Part shown: positions 7,312 to 15,298 of the stretch, piece by piece
Numbering within the stretch: the first letter of the stretch is position 1
How the letters are laid out: every line of letters begins with the position of its first letter
Source: PALSA-612 sp963776735
GTDB lineage: Bacteria; Actinomycetota; Thermoleophilia; Gaiellales; Gaiellaceae
Assembly (NCBI GenBank): GCA_963776735.1
Contig: CAVZNV010000017.1
Location: forward strand, 124,001-188,000
Reading direction: 5' to 3'
Length of the DNA: 64,000 nucleotides
The notes under the pieces: model-generated
Told to the model about the DNA's origin: nothing
What the model saw: the letters and a program-made list of their open reading frames with translations, nothing else
The model's database searches: none
Translations under genes and position numbers: made by a program

Positions 7312-8072
7312 GCGAGCCTCAGACTGGCCCGGGAGCGCGCCAGCCGCTCGAAGTAGGCGAGGCAGACGAGCGAGATGGCAAGATAGACGACGCTGACGAC
7401 CGCGCACATGCCAATCGAGGACCAGGGCGAGCCACCGAACGACGCCTCCTTCAGCGCGCGGAAGCCCCAGGTCGGCGCGAGCAGCCACGAGATCGGCCCG
7501 ACCCAGGCCGGCAGCAGCGAGAGCGGGAAGAGCAGCCCGGTGACGATCCAGACCGGATACTGCATCGCGATCCCGAGCGCGAACGCCGACCGGTAGAGGA
7601 CGAACGTCGACGCCGTGATCAGCCCGAGCAGACCGATGGCGATGATGCACATCGGCAGCGCGACCGCGAACGCGAACGGATCGTGGATCGTGATCGGGAT
7701 GCCGAACAGCAGCCGGCCCCAGACGATCGTCGTCACGAGGCCGTAGACCCCGAAGGCGCCGGCCCCGATCATGATCGGCGCGATCGTCGAGACGAGCGGC
7801 ACCGGCGCAGCGACGAGCAGCTCGAGCGTTCCGAACACGCGCTGGTTGTCGAGTGCGCCTCCGGCCCCGACGACGACCTGCGCCCACATCATCATCACGG
7901 CCGTCCCGAGCGCCGCCGCGAACAGCAGCTCCGGCGACTCCTTCCCGTCGAGCAGGTAGAAGGCGATCGACGCGAGGACGATCGGCCAGATCAGCATCGC
8001 CGAGATGTCGAAGCCCGAGCGCATGAGCTGGAGGAGCTGGAGCCGGACGCCGGTGACGAGGACGCGGATCAC
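7308..8072 (-). CDS. ABC-2 type exporter permease (DrrB-like), first permease
   Basis: A 254-residue integral membrane protein. The start is taken as GTG 8072 because it overlaps the ATPase stop as GTGA, the coupling used throughout this window. The region QRVFGTLELLVAAPVPL matches the ABC-2 permease segment before the third helix, and PLSLLPAWVGPISWLLAPTW matches the region before the last helix. It should pair with the downstream permease to form the membrane channel of the exporter. Confidence 0.8.
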   Translation of the reverse strand: MIRVLVTGVRLQLLQLMRSGFDISAMLIWPIVLASIAFYLLDGKESPELLFAAALGTAVMMMWAQVVVGAGGALDNQRVFGTLELLVAAPVPLVSTIAPIMIGAGAFGVYGLVTTIVWGRLLFGIPITIHDPFAFAVALPMCIIAIGLLGLITASTFVLYRSAFALGIAMQYPVWIVTGLLFPLSLLPAWVGPISWLLAPTWGFRALKEASFGGSPWSSIGMCAVVSVVYLAISLVCLAYFERLARSRASLRLA

Positions 8073-9037
8073 GCCTCTTTGACGAGCTCCACGTAAGCGT
8101 CCTCGAGTGTCGGCTCGCGCATGGCGACCTTGCCGATCTTGCGATTGCCGAGCGCGGCGAGCAGCGGCTGGACGAGCGCGGCGCCGGTCGCCGCCTGCAC
8201 GACGATCAGCTGCGCCTGGTCGTGCGTCTCGACGCCGACCGCCGCGACGCCGTCGATCGCGCGCAACCGGGCGAGGTCGGCCTCGTCGACGCCGTACGCC
8301 TCGATCTCGATCACCGTCCGGTCGGAGATCGCGGCCTTGAGGTCGTCCGGCTTGCCCTCGGCGACGATCTGGCCGCCCGCGATCACGGCCACGCGGCCAC
8401 ACAGCTCGTCGGCCTCGAACATGTAGTGCGTCGTCAGCAGGATCGTCTTGCCCTCGCGCTGCAGGCCGGCGACCGTGTCGCGCAGCTCGCGCGCGCCGAC
8501 CGGGTCCAGGCCGATCGTCGGCTCGTCGAAGAACAGCACCTCGGGGTCGTGCAGCAGCCCGCGCGCGATGTGCAGCCGCTGGCGCATGCCGCGGGAGTAC
8601 GTTTCGACCCGCTCGCCCTCGCGTCCTTTCAGGCCGACCAGCTCGAGCAGCTCCTCGATGCGCCGGTTTTTCTCGCGGATCGGCACCCGATAGACGTCAG
8701 CGAAGAAACGGAGGTTGTCGAGCCCGGAGAGCCGGTCGTAGAGCCCGCGGTCGCCGCCGAAGACGTAGCCGATGCGGCTGCGCAGCTCGCGATGCTGGGT
8801 CGCCGGGTCGAGGCCGAGGACGCGCGCCGAGCCCGAGGTCGGCAGCAGCAGCGTCGTCAGGATCTTGATCGTGGTCGTCTTCCCGGCGCCGTTCGGGCCG
8901 AGGAGACCGAACAGCTCGCCCGGCTCGACCGAGAAGCTGATCCCGCGGAGGGCCTCGACCTCCTTCAGTCCGCGCTTGAACGTGCCCGTCCGCGAGCGGT
9001 ACGTCCGCCGGAGCCCCTCCACCTCGATCACGCCCAC
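8069..9037 (-). CDS. DrrA-like ABC exporter ATPase
   Basis: A 322-residue ATPase of the daunorubicin-resistance/ABC-2 class. Walker A is GPNGAGKTTT (about residue 48), the signature is YSRGMRQRL, Walker B is VLFFDEPTIGLDP, and the switch His is in LLTTHYMFEADEL. A C-terminal extension (about residue 230 on) is typical of DrrA proteins. It energises the two permeases encoded downstream with overlapping codons. The start GTG at 9037 follows TACCGT by 8 nt, and palindrome copy 3 lies 37-51 bp upstream of the start, near the expected -35 position, so that palindrome may control the operon. Confidence 0.85.
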   Translation of the reverse strand: MGVIEVEGLRRTYRSRTGTFKRGLKEVEALRGISFSVEPGELFGLLGPNGAGKTTTIKILTTLLLPTSGSARVLGLDPATQHRELRSRIGYVFGGDRGLYDRLSGLDNLRFFADVYRVPIREKNRRIEELLELVGLKGREGERVETYSRGMRQRLHIARGLLHDPEVLFFDEPTIGLDPVGARELRDTVAGLQREGKTILLTTHYMFEADELCGRVAVIAGGQIVAEGKPDDLKAAISDRTVIEIEAYGVDEADLARLRAIDGVAAVGVETHDQAQLIVVQAATGAALVQPLLAALGNRKIGKVAMREPTLEDAYVELVKEA

Positions 9038-9045
9038 CGCCCCTG

Positions 9046-9051
9046 ACGGTA
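9046..9051 (-). promoter_or_regulatory. Probable -10 element of the ABC exporter operon
   Basis: TACCGT on the minus strand, 8 nt before GTG 9037. Palindrome copy 3 starts 23 bp upstream of it, so a protein bound there could touch RNA polymerase. Confidence 0.45.
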
Positions 9052-9073
9052 GTCGAACGCCGTTAGGGACCTT

Positions 9074-9088
9074 GCAACACTGTGTTGC
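9074..9088. repeat. Palindrome copy 3 (GCAACACTGTGTTGC)
   Basis: Lies in the 62-bp divergent gap between the exporter ATPase start (9037, minus) and the small membrane protein start (9100, plus). On the minus strand it carries the same one-sided extension AAGGTC, so its orientation is opposite to the other three copies. Best candidate of the four for a true operator. Confidence 0.8.
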
Positions 9089-9099
9089 GAGGAAGGGCA

Positions 9100-9267
9100 G
9101 TGACCCGACGACTCAGATCGGTTGGTGTCTCGCTCCTCGTTGCGGGAGCGATCGTCGCCGCCGTCTACTGGACATTCCACACGCAGTCACGGCGGGCAAT
9201 CTACGACGGCCCGCCCGGACGGATCCCGACGAGGGTGTCACCCGTCTACGTGCAGGTCACCCGCTAG
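9100..9267 (+). CDS. Small single-pass membrane protein
   Basis: A 55-residue protein: a basic N-terminus (RRLR), one hydrophobic helix (VSLLVAGAIVAAVYW) and a short tail with DGPPGRIPTRVSPVYVQV. The GTG start at 9100 has the purine-rich GAGGAAGGG 2 nt upstream, which supports translation; an in-frame GTG at 9082 lies inside palindrome copy 3 and is less likely. I do not recognise a family. It is divergent from the ABC exporter and its stop overlaps the convergent Wzm-type gene at CTAG. Confidence 0.5.
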   Translation: MTRRLRSVGVSLLVAGAIVAAVYWTFHTQSRRAIYDGPPGRIPTRVSPVYVQVTR

Positions 9268-10052
9268 AGCTCGACCGCGATCCGGTCGTCCACCCTCGCG
9301 AAGATCCAGGCGCCGAGCGCGAGCGCGCCGACCGTGACGCCGATCGTGTAGAGCACGTCCGTCCAGTGCGGGAGCGTGCCGGCGTAGAGCGGCCCGCGCA
9401 TCGCCTCGATCGGCGGCGTGATCGGGTTCGCCCAGCGCAGCAGCTCCTTGAGCGTCGGGTGCGAGTCGAACTGGTCGAACGTCCACAGCACCGGCGTCAG
9501 GAAGAACCAGGGCAGGAGCGCGGCCGAGACGATGTGCTCGACGTCGCGGAAGACGACGTTCGCCGAGGCGATGGCGAGCGCGAGGCCGGCGACGAAGCAG
9601 ACGATCAGTGCCGCGAGCGGGATCGCGAGCCAGATCACGCCGCGCGTCCGCGGCAGCACGATCAGGTCGATGACGAAGAGGACGCCGAGCATGGCCGCGA
9701 ATGCGACGAGCTGGGTCGCGACCGTCGAGAACGCGACGAGCTGCCGCGGGAAGCGCACCTTCCGGATCAGCTCGGAGTAGTCGACCATCGACCGTGACGC
9801 CTGCTGCAGCGAGGTGGCGAAGAACACCCAGATCGCGAGGCCCGAGAGCAGGTAGAGCGGGTAATGGTCGATGCCGTTGGACACCTGCAACAGCACCGAA
9901 AAGAGCAGCAGGTAGACGCCCAGCAGGATCAGCGGATTGGCGAGCGACCACGCGACGCCGAGGATCGATCCTTTGTAGCGCGCGCGGAAGTCGCGGCGGA
10001 AGAGGCTGCCGAAGAGCTCGCGGTACCGGAGGACGTCGCCGTACGTGTCCAC
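9264..10052 (-). CDS. Polysaccharide ABC exporter permease (Wzm/TagG type)
   Basis: A 262-residue ABC-2 permease with six predicted helices. The N-terminus reads LFGSLFRRDFRARYKGSILG followed by VAWSLANPL, the hallmark of permeases that export undecaprenyl-linked polysaccharide (Wzm, TagG, RfbA). GTG 10052 is chosen as the start because TACACT lies 6 nt upstream, and because family members begin close to this point. Its natural partner is the Wzt-like ATPase at 2100-3302, about 6 kb away in the same orientation; the three-gene exporter between them is of a different subfamily. Confidence 0.85.
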   Translation of the reverse strand: MDTYGDVLRYRELFGSLFRRDFRARYKGSILGVAWSLANPLILLGVYLLLFSVLLQVSNGIDHYPLYLLSGLAIWVFFATSLQQASRSMVDYSELIRKVRFPRQLVAFSTVATQLVAFAAMLGVLFVIDLIVLPRTRGVIWLAIPLAALIVCFVAGLALAIASANVVFRDVEHIVSAALLPWFFLTPVLWTFDQFDSHPTLKELLRWANPITPPIEAMRGPLYAGTLPHWTDVLYTIGVTVGALALGAWIFARVDDRIAVEL

Positions 10053-10058
10053 GCGATG

Positions 10059-10064
10059 AGTGTA
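10059..10064 (-). promoter_or_regulatory. Probable leaderless -10 element of the Wzm-type gene
   Basis: TACACT on the minus strand, six bases before GTG 10052; no Shine-Dalgarno sequence. It lies between this gene and the secreted peptide gene on the same strand. Confidence 0.5.
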
Positions 10065-10148
10065 GGAGCCGGGGCCGCGGTACCGTGCCGACAAAGGCCG
10101 AGAGGGGCGCGGGCCTGCCACCGCACCCCTTCGTCCGAATGCGAGCGG

Positions 10149-10307
10149 CTAGTCGCCGCAGAACTGAAGCACGTAGTTGAGACCCCCGGCGTGGATGACG
10201 TGGCATCCGTCGTTACCGGGGTCGGTGATGGCGGCCGAGGCGGTCGTCGCAACGACAGCCGCGATCACGAACACGAGAGCCACCAAGCCAATAAGGCGCT
10301 TCCTCAC
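10149..10307 (-). CDS. Small secreted peptide with two cysteines
   Basis: A 52-residue gene too short for usual gene calling. GTG 10307 lies 6 nt after AGGAGGT (10320-10314), one of the best Shine-Dalgarno sequences in the window. The product starts MRKRLIGLVALVFVIAAV and has a textbook signal peptide ending at TTASAA; the predicted mature part is about 26 residues, DPGNDGCHVIHAGGLNYVLQ then FCGD, with two cysteines that could form one disulfide. No known family is recognised. It stands between the Wzm-type gene and the divergent WecA-like fusion. A structural or signalling peptide are both possible; neither is shown. Confidence 0.65.
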   Translation of the reverse strand: MRKRLIGLVALVFVIAAVVATTASAAITDPGNDGCHVIHAGGLNYVLQFCGD

Positions 10308-10313
10308 AATCAC

Positions 10314-10320
10314 ACCTCCT
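10314..10320 (-). promoter_or_regulatory. Strong Shine-Dalgarno sequence of the secreted peptide gene
   Basis: AGGAGGT on the minus strand, complementary to the 16S rRNA 3' end, spaced 6 nt from GTG 10307. It fixes the start codon; the GTG at 10313 touches the sequence and is excluded. Confidence 0.65.
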
Positions 10321-10493
10321 CTCGTCTCCCTCGAGATGAACCGGGCGCCGAGATACTACGCGGAGCACCGCAGGACAGCCGAAGGGAGGCGCACACTCGC
10401 CGCAACCCGGCAGTTCGTGCCTAAACACTCCGCTAACAGGGCATCAGTAGCCTTCATGCTCGTGCCGCTGTGCATCAGGGATGGAGCGGTGCG

Positions 10494-12323
10494 GTGAGCG
10501 CCAGCGCGGTCGTTTGTGTGGTCGCTACGCCGATCGCCGCGCTCACGATCTGGGGACTGCTGCGCTCGCCGCTCGCGAGACGGTTCGTCGCCGCACCGTC
10601 GCGCGACCGCTGGCACGAGCAGGCGACCCCGACGCTCGGCGGCGTCGGCATCTTCGCCGGCTTCGCCGCAGCCGTGCTCCTGGCCGTCGCGATCAGCGCC
10701 GTCGGCGGCAGCTCGGAGCTCTTCGGAATCCTCGGCGGCGCGGCTATCGTCTTCCTCGCCGGGCTGGTGGACGACCTCCGCTCGCTCCGGCCGCTCGTGA
10801 AGATCGCGACGCAGGTCGCCGCCGCCGCCGTCGCGCTGATCGGCGGGCTGCGCGTCGAGCTGATCCACAACGGCGTCGCGGCCGCGCTCGTCGGCGGACT
10901 CTGGCTCGTCGGCATGACGAACGCCTTCAACCTCCTGGACAACATGGACGGGCTGGCCGGCTCGCTGTGCGTCGTGGCAGCGACGTTCTTTGCGATCGAC
11001 GCCGTCTACCTGCACAAGGAGAGCCTCCTGCTCGTGCTTTCGCTCTCGATCGGTTGCGCGGCCCTCGGCTTCCTACCTTTCAACCTGCGTCCGCACAAGC
11101 CGGCGGCGGTGTTCATGGGCGATTCGGGCAGCCAGGTGCTCGGATTCGTCCTCGCGGCGCTCGGCCTGGCGACGAGCTGGAAGGTGGCCGAGTCGACCGT
11201 GGCCACGCTGCTGATCCCGGTGCTCGTCCTCGCCGTGCCGATCCTGGACACGGCGCTCGTCACGGCGTCTCGCGCCTTCGAGGGCCGGCCGATCACGCAG
11301 GGCGGGCGCGACCACACCTCCCACCGGCTCGTGCGCGGCGGCCTCGGGGAGAAGAGCACGGTCGTGCTGCTCACCGCCGTCGCCGCGGGCCTCGGCGCCT
11401 CGAGCCTCGCCTACTCGGCGATCGGCAACCCGCGGATCACGCTCGTCGGCGTCCTCGTCACCTTCGTCCTGCTCGTGCAGTTCGCCGGCTTCCTCACCGA
11501 CCTCGACCGCGGCGCGACCGACGAGGACGGCTCTCACGGGCCGGTTCGCCTGAGCCGGATCCTGCTCGCACCGAGGCGGCTGATCGAGGTGCTCGCCGAC
11601 TTCGTGCTCATCTCAGTCGCCTTCGGCGTCGCCTACCTCCTGTTCACGACCGGCGACGGGACGACGAACCAGAAGCACATCTTCCTCGTCTCGATCCCGG
11701 TGATCCTCGCCGCGCGCTACGTCGGATTCATCGTCTTCGGCCTCTACAACGGCGTCTGGCGCTTCGCGGGCGCGCGCGAAGCGGCGGCGATCACGGCGGC
11801 GGTCGTGCTCTCCGAGCCGATCGCGGTCGGAATCATCTGGATCAGCTTCGGCCCGTTCATGGACTTCCCGGCGAGCATCTACGTCGTGGACGCGATGCTC
11901 TGCATCGCGCTGATCGGCGTCTCGCGCTTCGGCGAGCGGGCGCTCTTCCACGGCCTGCGCTCGCTGCGCGACCGCGAGGCCAGAAAACGCACGCTGATCG
12001 TCGGCGCCGGACGCAGCGGCCGCAGCCTGCTGCGCGAACTGCGCGAGACGCCGGGCGAGCACGTCGTCGGCTTTCTCGACGACGACCGCCGGCTGCGCCG
12101 CCGCCGGATGCAGGGGGTGCCGGTGCTCGGCGGCCTCGACGAGGTCGACCGCGTCATCGCCCTCGCGCGGCCAGACGTCGTGCTCGTCACGATCCCGGAT
12201 GGGCCGCGCGAGCGGCTGGACGCACTCGTCGCCGGCTGCGAGCGTGCCGACGTCTCCTGCCGCTTCGTCCGGCGCGAGCTCGACCTCGATCCGCTCGTCG
12301 TGATGGGAGCGGCCGCCGAGTGA
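10494..12323 (+). CDS. WecA/MraY-like phosphoglycosyltransferase fused to a CapD-type N-terminal region
   Basis: About 609 residues. The first half is a polytopic UndP:sugar-1-phosphate transferase of the MraY/WecA family: AGLVDDLRSLRP (the DDxxD-like region), NAFNLLDNMDGLAGSL, and a histidine-containing THSHRL-type loop (HTSHRLVRGG). These enzymes start lipid-linked glycan synthesis. From about residue 355 come four more membrane helices and a Rossmann domain (LIVGAGRSGRSLLREL, then GFLDDD) like the N-terminal part of CapD/FlaA1 proteins, but without their epimerase/dehydratase domain. GTG 10494 has GGAG 7 nt upstream; GTG 10470 is an alternative. The stop overlaps the next gene (GTGA). Confidence 0.75.
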   Translation: MSASAVVCVVATPIAALTIWGLLRSPLARRFVAAPSRDRWHEQATPTLGGVGIFAGFAAAVLLAVAISAVGGSSELFGILGGAAIVFLAGLVDDLRSLRPLVKIATQVAAAAVALIGGLRVELIHNGVAAALVGGLWLVGMTNAFNLLDNMDGLAGSLCVVAATFFAIDAVYLHKESLLLVLSLSIGCAALGFLPFNLRPHKPAAVFMGDSGSQVLGFVLAALGLATSWKVAESTVATLLIPVLVLAVPILDTALVTASRAFEGRPITQGGRDHTSHRLVRGGLGEKSTVVLLTAVAAGLGASSLAYSAIGNPRITLVGVLVTFVLLVQFAGFLTDLDRGATDEDGSHGPVRLSRILLAPRRLIEVLADFVLISVAFGVAYLLFTTGDGTTNQKHIFLVSIPVILAARYVGFIVFGLYNGVWRFAGAREAAAITAAVVLSEPIAVGIIWISFGPFMDFPASIYVVDAMLCIALIGVSRFGERALFHGLRSLRDREARKRTLIVGAGRSGRSLLRELRETPGEHVVGFLDDDRRLRRRRMQGVPVLGGLDEVDRVIALARPDVVLVTIPDGPRERLDALVAGCERADVSCRFVRRELDLDPLVVMGAAAE

Positions 12324-14546
12324 CGGACGGCGCCGCAGGCGCCGTGACGACGGAGCAACCCCCGCGCGCGTGGTTCGACCGTGTGTACGGGGCGATCCCG
12401 CTCGCCACGGCCTTCATCGCCCTGCTTGCCCTCTACTCGTGGGAGGCGGCTCGCCACTCGTCGCCGTGGCTGTTCACGGACGAGCTCGAGCTGTCGCAGA
12501 ATCTCGCGGGCAGTCGAGGCGACCGGACACGGCGCCCGGCGCGGAGAGCCGTACTTCTGGCAGACGCTCTACACCTGGCTGATCGCGCCCGCGTGGGCGA
12601 TCTCGTCCACGACCACCGCGTACACGGTCGTGAAGTACATCGGCGTGATCACGATGACGCTGGCGATGTTCCCCGCGTATGTGCTCGCGCGGACGGTCGC
12701 CTCCCCGCGCGCGTCGCTGGTCGCGGCAGTCGGCACGGCGGCTGTGCCCGCGCTCGTCTACTCGCCGATGATTCTCGAGGAGCCGCTCAGCTACCCGTAT
12801 GCGGCGCTCGCCTTCCTGACGATCGCATGCGCGCTCGCGAAGCGGACCTGGTACTGGATTGCCGCAGCCGTCGTGCTCTCGCTCCTGGGCGGCTTCATCC
12901 GCGGCGAGCTCGGAGTGCTGCCCGTGGTGTTCGTCCTCGCGGCCGGCCTCTACGTCCTTTCCGGCGAGCCGGCGCGCCGCTGGCGGTCGCGGTTCACGGC
13001 CTGGGACTGGGTCGGCGCGGTCGTGCTCGGGTGCGGGCTCGTGATCCTGTTCAGCGGGCTCGTCGGCAAGTTCTCGACGAGCTGGGCGATCGCGACCGGG
13101 TTCTACCGAGGGCGCATGATCGACTACGGGCTGCAGTCGATCGGCTCGCTCACGATCGGGCTCGGGCTGCTGCCGGTCGTCGCCGCGCTCGCGACGCTGG
13201 CCCGCTCGAAGGGCGAGGAGCGGACACCGGAGCGGCGCGCCTTCACGAGCCTGTTCGTCGCGGCCGCGGTCGGCTTCGGCATCTACACCGCCGTCAAGGC
13301 CGCCTACCTCTCGACGGTCGCGTTCACGCGGGTCGAGGAGCGGAACGTGATCTACCTCGTCCCGCTGATCTTCGTCGGCCTCGCGCTCTGGATCGACCGC
13401 CCGCGTGTGCGCTGGGTGCCGCTCGCGGCGGCCGTCGGGTTCGTCGCGTATCTGATCGTCGCCACGCCGTACCAGCTCACGACGGTGCCGGCGAGCGATT
13501 CGCCCGGCGTCTCGATTGCGCAGATGGCGAACCGCAACCTGTCCTTTGCGGACAGCGGGATCACGACGGCCTTGATCGTCGCGCTCGTGATCGCGGTCGC
13601 ACTTCTCGTCGCACCGCGCTTCTTACGCGGCCGCCGGCGGGCGGTGAGCGCGATCGTCGCCGCCGCGTCGCTGCTCGTGATCGCGTGGTGTCTCGCGGGC
13701 GAGATCTCGGCGGCGAACTACTCGAACGACGAGTCGCAGGGCATAACGGCGAACTACCCGCGGCCGCTGAACTGGCTCGACAAGGCGACGCACGGCAAGC
13801 CGACGCTCTATCTCGGCCAACATCTGAACTCGGGCGCCGACCTCGGGATCTGGCTGACCGAGTTCTGGAACCGCTCGCTCAAGTACGTCTGGTCGGTTGA
13901 CGGCTCCGCCCCGGGCCCGGGGCCGACGCAGACGCCGAACACGCACTCCGACGGCCGGCTCTACCCGACCCCACCCGGCGGAGTCGACTACGTGCTCGCA
14001 GAGCCCGGCATCCAGATCGACGGGACTGTCGTTCTGCGGCCGACGAAGGTCAACCGCTGGTTCCTCTACAAGGTCAAGCAGCCGCTGCGGTACGCGCACA
14101 ACGAGACAGGCGTCTTCTCGGACGGCCAGACCGGCTGCAGCACCGCGCCGTGCCCGGAGGCGGACAGCGCCTACAACCAGTTCTCGACACCCGGCAACAA
14201 GCCCGGCTACGCGGTCGTGGACGTTTCGCGCCTGAACGCCTGCGGTGCTCCGGTCGGGCCGGCGGGTGTTCGCGTGACGATCGGGAAGCTGATCGAGGGG
14301 AAGGACAAGGAGCCGCACATCGGACAGGTGACCGACGTTCAGCGCTGGACGCTGCGGATCGGGACGGCACGGCGGTTCGTGCTCAGGGCACCCAAGCCGC
14401 CGTTCCGAGTCGAGGTGCGGATCGCACCGACCTACTCGCCTTTGCACTTCGGCGGCTCCGACCAGCGCCTCCTCGGCGGCCAGGTCGGCTTCAGCTTCTC
14501 GAAGAAGCCGGTGAAGCCGACCGTGACGCCGCCACCATGTAGCTGA
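12320..14546 (+). pseudogene. Large GT-C-like membrane glycosyltransferase gene with a one-base frame break
   Basis: The reading starts at GTG 12320 (overlapping the previous stop) and gives AWFDRVYGAIPLATAF...WLFTDELELSQ, the first helix and acidic loop of a GT-C type transferase. At 12500-12501 an extra A shifts the frame; removing it gives ELSQISRAVEATGHGARRGE and the rest to TGA 14546, about 741 residues with 11-12 helices and a soluble C-terminal domain. The paralogue at 19123-21216 has the matching DELIYSELAKSFA and is intact, which is why the break is placed here. If the break is real, the acidic loop is separated from the rest and the enzyme would be inactive. Confidence 0.7.
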
Positions 14547-15141
14547 ACCGGTAGCGGAGCGCGAACCGGGCCAGCGGGCCGGCTCGCTCGGCAGCGCGGA
14601 GCGTTGCGGCGACCGGTCCGGGCAGCGCGACCCGCTGCGGGCTGAAGAACGGACGCAGCTCGACCCGGTCGAGGCCGGCGGCGACGAGGTCGGCGCGAAC
14701 GTCGTCGACCCGGTACTGGCGCGGGTTGAGGTCGAAGACGAGCTTCTTCTCCGTGTAGGACGCGACGTGGCGGAAGAACGCGCGACGGTCGGGCGCGTAG
14801 TAGATCGCCCGGAAACACGTCGTCGCCTGCACCGGCTCAGTGGCCGCGAACGTCGTCAGGTCGCCCTCGCGGATCTCGGCCTGGTCGCCGACGCGCCGGC
14901 GCGCGGCATCGACCATCGGCTGCGAGAGGTCGACGCCGAGGTAACGGAGCCCGGCGGCGAGTAACGGCTCGGCCAGCCCGGCGTCACCGCAGGCGAGGTC
15001 GAGCACGGAGTCGCCGGGCTCGAGCAGCGGCCCTAGCGCGACGATGAGCTCGGTCCGGTGACGGAGGTACGACTCGGAGTCGGCGTACTGCTCGTCGCTC
15101 CAGCCCGCAGCCGCGACGTCGTACTTATCAGTTCCGGTCAC
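14491..15141 (-). CDS. Class I SAM-dependent methyltransferase
   Basis: A 216-residue soluble enzyme. Motif I is SVLDLACGDAGLAEPL (about residue 47), followed by YLGVDLSQPMVDAAR, the acidic ribose-binding residue, and AEIREGDLTTF. The target is unknown; position at the end of the glycosyltransferase run suggests sugar or glycan methylation, which is inference. GTG 15141 is chosen as the start because translation upstream has no methyltransferase-like sequence. It overlaps the convergent membrane glycosyltransferase gene by 56 bp at the 3' ends. Confidence 0.75.
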   Translation of the reverse strand: MTGTDKYDVAAAGWSDEQYADSESYLRHRTELIVALGPLLEPGDSVLDLACGDAGLAEPLLAAGLRYLGVDLSQPMVDAARRRVGDQAEIREGDLTTFAATEPVQATTCFRAIYYAPDRRAFFRHVASYTEKKLVFDLNPRQYRVDDVRADLVAAGLDRVELRPFFSPQRVALPGPVAATLRAAERAGPLARFALRYRFSYMVAASRSASPASSRS

Positions 15142-15163
15142 GGCCGCACGGGCGGCCACACTC

Positions 15164-15186
15164 CCCCACCCACGCCCAGGGTGGGG
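15164..15186. terminator. Hairpin between the GT2 gene and the methyltransferase gene
   Basis: CCCCACCC (15164-15171) pairs perfectly with GGGTGGGG (15179-15186) around a 7-nt loop. It lies in the 157-bp gap after the glycosyltransferase run, whose last gene ends at 15299. No T-run follows on either strand, so it would be an atypical terminator. The rest of the gap shows nothing clear. Confidence 0.4.
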
Positions 15187-15298
15187 AAGCCACCCGCCTC
15201 CCGCTGACACCGACGATACCGGCGAAAGGCGCACCTGTCTGAGCCGATTTTGTGACGATTTCGCCCCGGCGGCGTCCAGTGTCGTCCCGAGGGGACGG

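Noticed and set aside
6130..7356. Plus-strand frame covering the exporter permease region
   Set aside because: Only its first part (6193-6390) looks like protein; the rest is an antisense shadow of the permease genes.
10481..13900. Very long open frame (over 1100 codons) overlapping the WecA-like fusion and the next gene
   Set aside because: It is arginine-, alanine- and proline-rich, shows no domain motifs, and is the out-of-frame reading of real GC-rich genes; only its stretch from 12320 to about 12499 is real, as the start of the frame-broken transferase.
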